Of a stretch of DNA of 64,000 nt, positions 57,827 to 64,000 are shown in pieces; within the stretch, counting starts at the first letter, position 1, and each line of letters starts with the position of its first letter. Source of the DNA: Stutzerimonas stutzeri (GTDB taxonomy: Bacteria; Pseudomonadota; Gammaproteobacteria; Pseudomonadales; Pseudomonadaceae); assembly GCF_000590475.1 (NCBI RefSeq), contig NZ_CP007441.1, positions 1,759,231 to 1,823,230 of the forward strand, given 5' to 3'. The translations under genes and the position numbers were made by a program. The notes beneath the pieces are model-generated. The model saw only the letters and a program-made list of their open reading frames with translations, was not told the DNA's origin and did no database searches.

Positions 57827-60357
57827 CAGGCACCTCCCACGGCCGACGGGAACAGAGCGATAGCCGCATAAGCGCTCCAGACTACCCCCAGGTTGTAGTA
57901 CCAGAGTTGCTCGACCACCACGGGTTCGTAGGGCGCCTTCTCACCAACATAACCGTAATGCACCCGCAGCATCTGCAGCAGCGTGCAGATCGCCGCCAGG
58001 CCACAGTGGATCAGGCTGTAGGCGAGGATCACGAAGATCACGGCATCGTGGGCGGTTTCGGTGATTCGTAGATTGGCGCTCAGCAACACCCACAGCAGCA
58101 TGGCGAACTGGACCACGCCGATCGCTGCAACCATGCCCAGATTGCTCTGCAACCGGGTGTTGTCGCCCCGGCGAAGTCGCGCCGGTATGACTCGCATCCA
58201 CAGCGTCCCGATCGTCAGCACAATGGCGCTGGCCAGCATCAGCCAGACATTGAGATCGGATCGCTCCGGAACCTGCCATCCCGGCGAAACGGTCCACAGG
58301 TAGAACCAGCCGAACAGCAGCGACAGATACAGGGTGGCGTTGGCCAGCAAGGTGACGCCCATGCCCCACAATCCTGGACCGTCGAAGGTGCGTGAGTGTA
58401 GCGGTGGCTCGTCCGGCTGGGTGCGCGCATCCGGTGCGGCGGCCGGATGTGCGCCGTTTTCCCAGGACCAGCGAAAGAGCGCGATCAGCGTTGCGAAGGT
58501 GGCAATAAGCGCGACCCAGTAGAACTTGTTCAGCAGGCTAAGGCAGAGCACGGCGAGAAAAACCGAGGCCACGAACGGCCACCAGCTGTTGCCCGGCAGG
58601 TGAATGACTTCGCGCACCTCGCCGCTCAGCGGGTCCGAACCCCAGGTTTCGCGCCGACCGTGATCGATAGTGGTCAAGGCGTGCTCGGCGCGGGCGATGC
58701 TGTTTGGCAGATCCGGGTCCTTCCACAGCGGATGCCGGTCGGTGACATCCGGCAGGCTGACGAAGTTGTAGGGGCTTGGCGGCAGGCTGGTGGCCCATTC
58801 CAGCGTATCGGCTTTCCAGGGATTGGTTTTTGCCGGCTGACCGAAGCGGAAGTGCATAACGATATCCAGCAGGATGGTGCCGATGCCGATGGCCATGATG
58901 AAACTGCCGATCGACGAGATCAGGTTGGGTATGTCCCAGCCCAGCCCTGTGTCGTAGGTATAGACTCGGCGCGGCATGCCCAGCAGGCCGGTCCAGTGCA
59001 TGATCAGGAAGGTGGTGTTGAAGCCGATGAACACCAGCCAGAAGCCCCAGCGGCCCAGACGCACCGAGGGCATGCGACCGGAAAAATGCGGTAGCCAGTA
59101 ATACAGTCCGGCCATCAGCGGAAAGAACATCCCGCCCACCAGTACGTAATGCATATGCGCGACGACGAAGTGCGTGTCATGCACCTGCCAATCGAAGGGC
59201 ACCAGGGCGACCATTACGCCGGTCAGGCCGCCACAGACGAAGACGATCAGAAAGCCGACCAGCCAGAGCATCGGCACGTGATAGACCGGTTTGCCCAGCC
59301 AGAGCGTGGCGATCCAGGCGAAAATCTGCACGCCTGTGGGTATCGCCACCAGCATGCTCGCCGCCGAGAAGAATCCCAGCGCCAGCGCGGGGATGCCCAC
59401 CGTGAACATGTGGTGTACCCAAAGCCCGAAGCTGAGAAAACCGGTAGTCAGCACGCCGAGCACCACCCAGCGATACCCCACCAGCGGCCGTTGGCAGAAC
59501 ACGGGCAATAACGTCGAGACGATGCCGGCTCCGGGCAGGAAGATGATGTACACCTCGGGATGGCCGAACAGCCAGAACAGATGCTGCCAGAGCACCGGAT
59601 CGCCGCCCTTGGCGGTATCGAAGAAGGGCAGGCCGGCGGCGCGCTCCAGTTCCAGCAGAATGCTGCCGAGGATCAGCGGCGGGAAGCCGAACACGATCAT
59701 TAGCGCCATCACCAGGATGTACCACGCATAGAGCGGCATTTTGTGCAGCGCCATGCCGTTGGTGCGGGTGCGCAGGATCGATACCACCAGCTCGACGCCC
59801 GCACTCACAGCTGAAATCTCGACGAAGGTGATTCCCAACAGCCAGAAGTCAGAATTCACCCCCGGCATGTGTGCTGAGCTGGATAGCGGGGTGTACATGA
59901 ACCAGCCCGCTTTGGGCGCTACGCCGAGAAACACGCTCGACAGCAGGATGATTCCGCCGAATAGATAACAGAAGTAACCGAGGGCCGACAGACGCGGGAA
60001 AATCAGGTCACGCGCCCCGATCATCTTTGGAATCAGATAAACCGCCAGCCCTTCCATCATCGGGACGGCAAACAGGAACATCATCACCGAGCCGTGCATG
60101 GTGAAAACCTGGTTGTAGACCTCCGGCTCCATCAATACATAGCCAGGCAGGGCAAGTTGCGTGCGGATCAGCATCGCCATCAGCCCGCCGATCAGGAAGA
60201 ACACCGCACCCGTGACGAGGAAGCGCAAGCCGATGCTGGTGTGGTTGACGATGGTCAGCGCGCGCCATCCGCGCGGGTTGCCCCAGACTTCGTTGAACTG
60301 ATCGTGAAGCTGATCAGGATCGGTGCAAGGGGCGTTGTCCCTGATGGTTGGATTCAT
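57826..60357 (-). CDS. ctaD: Cytochrome c oxidase subunit I fused to subunit III (caa3 type)
   Basis: 843 residues. Residues about 1-560 are subunit I: heme-copper ligands in the helix II (VFTMHGSVMMF), LFGHPEVYIIFLPG (CuB His and cross-linked Tyr), HHMFTVG, DTHFVVAHMHYVLVGG (heme a/a3 His) and proton-channel acidic site GHPEVY. Residues about 600-843 carry several helices of a subunit III-like domain (LWGMGVTLLANATLYLSLLFGWFYLW). Fusion of I and III is seen in caa3 oxidases. It overlaps coxB (start 60357, TGA 60354) and the following small gene, forming a translationally coupled set. No ctaG, ctaB or ctaA is present. Confidence 0.93.
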   Translation of the reverse strand: MNPTIRDNAPCTDPDQLHDQFNEVWGNPRGWRALTIVNHTSIGLRFLVTGAVFFLIGGLMAMLIRTQLALPGYVLMEPEVYNQVFTMHGSVMMFLFAVPMMEGLAVYLIPKMIGARDLIFPRLSALGYFCYLFGGIILLSSVFLGVAPKAGWFMYTPLSSSAHMPGVNSDFWLLGITFVEISAVSAGVELVVSILRTRTNGMALHKMPLYAWYILVMALMIVFGFPPLILGSILLELERAAGLPFFDTAKGGDPVLWQHLFWLFGHPEVYIIFLPGAGIVSTLLPVFCQRPLVGYRWVVLGVLTTGFLSFGLWVHHMFTVGIPALALGFFSAASMLVAIPTGVQIFAWIATLWLGKPVYHVPMLWLVGFLIVFVCGGLTGVMVALVPFDWQVHDTHFVVAHMHYVLVGGMFFPLMAGLYYWLPHFSGRMPSVRLGRWGFWLVFIGFNTTFLIMHWTGLLGMPRRVYTYDTGLGWDIPNLISSIGSFIMAIGIGTILLDIVMHFRFGQPAKTNPWKADTLEWATSLPPSPYNFVSLPDVTDRHPLWKDPDLPNSIARAEHALTTIDHGRRETWGSDPLSGEVREVIHLPGNSWWPFVASVFLAVLCLSLLNKFYWVALIATFATLIALFRWSWENGAHPAAAPDARTQPDEPPLHSRTFDGPGLWGMGVTLLANATLYLSLLFGWFYLWTVSPGWQVPERSDLNVWLMLASAIVLTIGTLWMRVIPARLRRGDNTRLQSNLGMVAAIGVVQFAMLLWVLLSANLRITETAHDAVIFVILAYSLIHCGLAAICTLLQMLRVHYGYVGEKAPYEPVVVEQLWYYNLGVVWSAYAAIALFPSAVGGA

Positions 60358-61331
60358 GGGGCGAGCGTCTCCAGCCAGTCGGCGATCTGATCGAGTGTTT
60401 GCGGTGCGACGTCGTCGTGCGCGGGCATCCCATTGCCGAACTTGAGCGTCTTGTGTTCGCGTAGCCAGCGGCGCAGGCCTTCATGGTCGTTTTCAATCAC
60501 CCCAGCGCCAAGGTTCGGCCGGGTGGCTAGGTCGGTGAGATCCGGAGCCCTATTGCCTGAGGAAACGCCAGCGACGCGGTGGCACTGACCGCAGCGTTCA
60601 TCGAACACCTGACCGGCTTCCCCCGGCGCACGTTGCGTAATGCTGAGGTTCTCACGCTCGTTGACCCACTCAGCGAAGCCTGCCTCGTCCAGCGCCTCGA
60701 CATGCAGCTTCATATGCGCATGTTGCAGACCGCAGAACTCAGAGCACTGGCCGTGAAAGATTCCCGTATGGCCGGCCTGCAGGCGGATCACATTGGTGCG
60801 GCCTGGCAGCATGTCCATTTTCCCGCCAAGCCGCGGAATCCAGAACGAATGAATGACATCGGCGCTGGTGACATTCACATCGATCAACCGGCCGGCTGGA
60901 ATGATCAACTGATTGGCAGTGGTCACGCCGCTGTCCGGGTAATGAACTTCCCACCACCACTGATGGCCGGTGACCTCGACTTTCAACGGCTGCTCACCGT
61001 CCACCGGCAATGGCATCATGCTGCGCCCGGTAGGAATGCCGAAGATCAGCAGGACAACGATGCTCAGACTTGGCAGTACGATGCCGCCGCCGATTACCCA
61101 GCGGCGATTGATCTTGAGTGCCTGCTCTTTGCTGGTTTCACGTGGCTTGCGTGCCAGCGCGTAGATCCACAATGCGCTTACGGCGACCAGCACCAGCGTG
61201 GCGAAGGCGAACATTCCCCACCAGACGTTCGCCACCTGGCGCGCCATGTGGCTGGCTGGATTGAGTGACGACAGCGGACCGCCACACGCGGCCAATAAAG
61301 GAACTGCCAGCGCCAAAGTGGTCCATTTCAT
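60354..61331 (-). CDS. coxB: Cytochrome c oxidase subunit II with cytochrome c domain
   Basis: 325 residues from ATG 61331 (MKWTTLALAVPLLAAC), a lipoprotein signal (LAAC lipobox). Two helices follow (VWWGMFAFATLVLVAVSALWIYAL and VIGGGIVLPSLSIVVLLIFG). The CuA site is in IHSFWIPRLGGKMD and HGQCSEFCGLQHAHMKLHV (C-x3-C). A C-terminal c-type heme domain contains CGQCHR (about residue 253) and a distal Met in NGMPAHD. This is the caa3 layout. Start chosen over a longer in-frame stretch (to 62117) that overlaps the divergent DUF2231 gene. Confidence 0.94.
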   Translation of the reverse strand: MKWTTLALAVPLLAACGGPLSSLNPASHMARQVANVWWGMFAFATLVLVAVSALWIYALARKPRETSKEQALKINRRWVIGGGIVLPSLSIVVLLIFGIPTGRSMMPLPVDGEQPLKVEVTGHQWWWEVHYPDSGVTTANQLIIPAGRLIDVNVTSADVIHSFWIPRLGGKMDMLPGRTNVIRLQAGHTGIFHGQCSEFCGLQHAHMKLHVEALDEAGFAEWVNERENLSITQRAPGEAGQVFDERCGQCHRVAGVSSGNRAPDLTDLATRPNLGAGVIENDHEGLRRWLREHKTLKFGNGMPAHDDVAPQTLDQIADWLETLAP

Positions 61332-61391
61332 TAGGCTGCCGGCTCGTTTGGCGCGGTCGCCGATCCCCACGAAATGCTGCCGGAGCGCTGA

Positions 61392-61856
61392 ATGGCCCGT
61401 TACAGAGACTCCATCCACAGCCGTGCTGCGATAGCCGGCCACCCGCTGCACCCGATGCTGATTCATTTCCCTGTCGCCGCATTGATCGGCTTGCTGCCGG
61501 TGGATCTCGCCCACCTCTGGACGCTGGATGGTTTCTGGTGGCGTGCCGGTTTGTGGCTGTCCGGTGTGGGCGCGCTGGGTGGCTGGATCGCCAGCATCTT
61601 CGGTCTGATCGATCTGGTAACGGTGCGCGAGATCCGCCACAAAATCACCGCCTGGTGTCATGCCATCCTCGCGGTGATGATGCTGTCGCTGGCTTCGCTG
61701 AACTGGCTGCTGCGCTACCAGAACGATGCGCAGAGCATGCAGTTGTGGGCGCTGTACCTGTCTGGCATCACGGCCGTACTCATATCCCTCGCCGCTTATC
61801 TCGGTGGACGACTGGTCTACGAACACGCCGTCGGAGTCGATCTGGAGAAGGTCTGA
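61392..61856 (+). CDS. DUF2231 family membrane protein
   Basis: 154 residues. Four helices (LIHFPVAALIGLLPVDLAHLW; LWLSGVGALGGWIASIFGLIDLV; AWCHAILAVMMLSLASLNWLL; LWALYLSGITAVLISLAAYLGGRLV). HPLHPMLIHFP is the DUF2231 signature with paired histidines, suggestive of heme binding. Divergent from coxB (60 bp gap). Often found beside oxidase or heme genes. Function unknown. Confidence 0.87.
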   Translation: MARYRDSIHSRAAIAGHPLHPMLIHFPVAALIGLLPVDLAHLWTLDGFWWRAGLWLSGVGALGGWIASIFGLIDLVTVREIRHKITAWCHAILAVMMLSLASLNWLLRYQNDAQSMQLWALYLSGITAVLISLAAYLGGRLVYEHAVGVDLEKV

Positions 61857-61930
61857 GCTGATAACGGCACGGTGTTGGGATCGTTCGGTCATGGGCTTAT
61901 TCGAATTGATCGAGCGGTTCGGGGCACGGG

Positions 61931-62344
61931 CTAGAAGGGCTTTGCCAGCACCAACCAAAGCGTCGCGGTTATGAAGGTCGCGGCGACCGCACCGAGAAAT
62001 CGACAGCGAACGCTCACGCTTTGCTCCGGTGCACGCTCGATGTGCAGTACCAGCACACCGCAGAGCGCATGGCAGAGCACCATCCCCGCGACAGTGCTGA
62101 GCTTGACGATCAACCATCCAGCAACAAGCGCTTCGCTCAGGAACAGCGCAGTGCCTGATGCAATTGCAATCAGGGCGGCAGGCGTGCCGATCAGGTTGAA
62201 GACCATGCGCGTCAGATGCGCATGGTCACGGTAGAAGAGTGGTTCGCTGCGTCGAGTGCCTGCTGCGATCAGCGCCGGCAGATAAAGCAGGGTGCCGCAC
62301 CAGCACAGCAGGCCCGCAAAGTGCACCAATTTGAGCAAGGGCAT
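61931..62344 (-). CDS. CopD/HemJ-like four-helix membrane protein
   Basis: 137 residues, four hydrophobic segments beginning MPLLKLVHFAGLLCWCGTLLYLP. The paired histidines in LVHFAGL and LCHALCGVLVLHI are typical of the CopD/DUF2269/HemJ superfamily, which may bind heme or copper. True HemJ usually has a stronger K-x-x-H motif. Location next to oxidase genes supports a heme or copper role but does not settle it. 74 bp from the DUF2231 gene, in convergent orientation. Confidence 0.8.
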   Translation of the reverse strand: MPLLKLVHFAGLLCWCGTLLYLPALIAAGTRRSEPLFYRDHAHLTRMVFNLIGTPAALIAIASGTALFLSEALVAGWLIVKLSTVAGMVLCHALCGVLVLHIERAPEQSVSVRCRFLGAVAATFITATLWLVLAKPF

Positions 62345-62467
62345 TCATGTCTCCATCCAGCCCGCGGCAAGTCAGAGGTTGTGACAACCTCGTACTGGGG
62401 CGGTTCGGATCGAGTGCCGGGATTGGGGTCAGCGCGATTGTCGCTGAGTCACAGCGGTCCAGTCGGC

Positions 62468-63340
62468 CTATTGATCTGGTGTAGCTTGAGGTTCTTCGCT
62501 GTCACGCGCCTTTGGCCTGAACAGCTGGCTGCCGCAGCGGCTACAAAAGGCCGCGTTGGCTTCGTGGCTGAGCTTTTCGCAAGTTGGGCATCGATGCTGC
62601 AGGCTGTCTGCCCGCATCGCTGTAGCCAGTTCGGCTGTGAAGATTCCGGTGGGTACGGCAATGATCGAATAACCCGTGATCATCACCATGCTCGCCACTG
62701 CCTTGCCGAGTGGCGTATGGGGCACGATGTCACCAAACCCGACGGTGGTAATGGTTACGATTGCCCAATAGATGCTCATCGGAATGCTGGTGAAGCCTCT
62801 CGATGGACCCTCGATCACATACATCAAGGTGCCAAACACCAGGACCATGGTGGTGACACTGAGCAGAAAGACCACGATTTTCTGTTTGCTGCCGCGAAGA
62901 GCGACCATCAAAAAGTTGGCCTGGCTCAGGTAGTGAGTCAGCTTTAATACGCGAAACACTCTAAGCATGCGGATGGCGCGCACCACCAACAGATATTCGG
63001 CGTCTGGATATAGCAGCGCAATAAAGGCAGGCACCACCGACAGGACATCGATCGCGCCGTAGAAGCTGAATACGTACTTGCGTGGCTCTGGATGGCAGTA
63101 AATGCGCACCAGATACTCGATCAGAAAGATGCCTGTAAACAACCACTCGAGCCCGTCCAGCAGAACACCGTACCGATCACTGTAAACAGCCACGCTGTCG
63201 AGCATCACGACTATGAGACTGGCAAAGATGAATACCAGTAACCAGGTGTCGAAGCGTTTACCTGCTGGCGTATTGGTAAAGAAAATGATGACGTAGAGGC
63301 GCTCGCGCCAGCCCATCGATCTGAGGGCGTCGTTGTCCAT
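62468..63340 (-). CDS. Voltage-gated-type potassium channel with C-terminal zinc ribbon
   Basis: 290 residues from ATG 63340 (MDNDALRSMGWRERL), a GGGAG site 10 bases upstream. Six-helix layout: helices about residues 30-200 with the basic S4-like segment (RAIRMLRVFRVLKLTHYL), pore helix SIYWAIVTITTVGFGD with the K+ selectivity filter TVGFG, and S6 ending near 230. The C-terminal 50 residues hold CPTCEKLSHEANAAFCSRCG, a two-CxxC zinc ribbon. No RCK domain. The ribbon could link gating to zinc or redox state. Longer starts up to 63511 give no family residues. Confidence 0.9.
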   Translation of the reverse strand: MDNDALRSMGWRERLYVIIFFTNTPAGKRFDTWLLVFIFASLIVVMLDSVAVYSDRYGVLLDGLEWLFTGIFLIEYLVRIYCHPEPRKYVFSFYGAIDVLSVVPAFIALLYPDAEYLLVVRAIRMLRVFRVLKLTHYLSQANFLMVALRGSKQKIVVFLLSVTTMVLVFGTLMYVIEGPSRGFTSIPMSIYWAIVTITTVGFGDIVPHTPLGKAVASMVMITGYSIIAVPTGIFTAELATAMRADSLQHRCPTCEKLSHEANAAFCSRCGSQLFRPKARDSEEPQATPDQ

Positions 63341-63558
63341 GTGCGTAAGCTCCCGGCAAATCGGTGAAAGTGAAATTATCCTTGTGTTCGAACCGCAGTA
63401 GCAAAACATCGTTGCGGACGCGGTGCAAAAAACCAGGACGATCTCTTCAGCGGGATTTGTGACGCCGCTCCGGTAGAAACCATTCAGCTTCATACCTTTG
63501 CCTCGTGTCACGTTCCGGAATAGTCTTAGGGGGCGCGCATCAAGCCTTGGAGAGCGAC

Positions 63559-64000
63559 ATGCCAGAATCTCAGTTGGTCGATCCGTTCGGCCGACGCATC
63601 ACCTACCTCAGACTGTCGGTTACTGACCGCTGCGATTTTCGCTGCACCTATTGCATGAGCGAAGACATGGTCTTCGCTCCGCGCGCGCAAATCCTCACAT
63701 TGGAAGAGCTCTACGCCGTGGCCGATGCGTTCATTAGCCTGGGCGTCAAACGTATTCGTGTAACCGGCGGTGAACCGCTGGTACGCAAAGGCTTGCCGAG
63801 CTTGCTGGAGCGTCTGGGCGCCCGTGAAGAGCTGGAAGATCTAGCCATCACCACTAACGGCTCGCAACTGCCAGTACTCGCGACAGCACTGCGCGAGGCA
63901 GGTGTCAGACGTCTCAATATCAGTCTCGATTCGCTCAAGCGCGAGCGGTTTGCCGAGCTGACCCGCCGTGACATGCTTCATCAGGTCATCGAAGGCATCG
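63559..64000 (+). CDS. moaA: GTP 3',8-cyclase (molybdenum cofactor), 5' part
   Basis: First 147 residues of the radical-SAM enzyme that begins molybdopterin synthesis by cyclising GTP; the window ends inside it. Start ATG 63559 has TTGGAGAG before it. Radical SAM C-x3-C-x2-C reads DRCDFRCTYCM, followed by RVTGGEPLVRKGL and ITTNGSQL, all MoaA landmarks. The C-terminal second cluster cannot be checked. Opposite to the K+ channel gene across a 218-bp gap without other genes. Confidence 0.95.
   Translation, partial: MPESQLVDPFGRRITYLRLSVTDRCDFRCTYCMSEDMVFAPRAQILTLEELYAVADAFISLGVKRIRVTGGEPLVRKGLPSLLERLGAREELEDLAITTNGSQLPVLATALREAGVRRLNISLDSLKRERFAELTRRDMLHQVIEGI

Noticed and set aside
1..64000. 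tRNA, rRNA, CRISPR arrays, insertion sequences, prophage genes
   Set aside because: No direct-repeat/spacer array, transposase, integrase, or tRNA/rRNA signature was recognised by reading; the window appears to be core chromosome.

Overview
The window is a contiguous piece of a high-GC gammaproteobacterial chromosome, best matched to Pseudomonas and most probably the Pseudomonas (Stutzerimonas) stutzeri group. The reasons are the fused tyrA-aroA gene inside a pheA-hisC-tyrA/aroA-cmk-rpsA gene string, two tandem cbb3 oxidase operons beside ccoGHIS, the anr/hemN/apt neighbourhood, and gene order that follows P. aeruginosa in blocks as recalled from general knowledge. No phage, transposase, CRISPR array, rRNA or tRNA gene was recognised. 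The window is almost entirely core metabolism and respiration.

Layout. 1-6.7 kb: aromatic amino acid supraoperon (3' part of pheA, hisC, tyrA-aroA fusion, cmk) and rpsA, which has its own structured leader and a strong terminator. 6.8-9.2 kb: a MarR regulator divergent from a PLP aminotransferase and a glutathione S-transferase. 9.2-21.9 kb: folE, smr-type nuclease, isochorismatase-like hydrolase, prmB, two conserved unknown/hydrolase genes, aroC, an MFS transporter, the methionine-salvage genes mtnB-mtnD-mtnC, two tiny membrane proteins, a periplasmic phosphatase, alkA and speE. 22.2-30.4 kb: an RraB-like protein, LysR regulator, TauE/SafE exporter, MATE pump, pdxB and the dnaX-ybaB-recR cluster. 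30.5-33.9 kb: a NitT/TauT-type ABC importer operon with an extra binding-protein-like gene.

33.9-53 kb is a low-oxygen respiration region: sco, apt, anr, an unusual hemN-like gene, nadE, then a SafE-like membrane protein, ccoS, ccoI, ccoH, ccoG, ccoPQON, a second ccoPON lacking ccoQ, a small hydrolase and an Aer-type chemoreceptor. Two good Anr boxes (TTGAC-N4-ATCAA) lie upstream of the hemN-like gene and of the upstream ccoN. 53-62 kb: acnA, rlmM, tusA, a caa3-type oxidase (coxB with a cytochrome c domain, ctaD fused to subunit III, a small membrane gene), DUF2231 and CopD-family membrane proteins. 62.4-64 kb: a potassium channel with a C-terminal zinc ribbon, and the 5' end of moaA.

How it fits together. 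Anr senses oxygen loss, probably drives the first cbb3 operon and the hemN-like gene, and Aer steers cells toward oxygen; ccoGHIS assemble and copper-load the cbb3 oxidases. The most unusual item is the hemN-like gene: its reading frame is intact and it has a well-formed Anr-dependent promoter, but two of the four cysteines of the HemN iron-sulfur motif and several other conserved residues are replaced. I found no strong evidence for a wholly new multi-gene system. The best leads are this HemN-like protein, the attenuated ABC operon with an orphan binding protein, and the Ser-for-Cys isochorismatase-like hydrolase.
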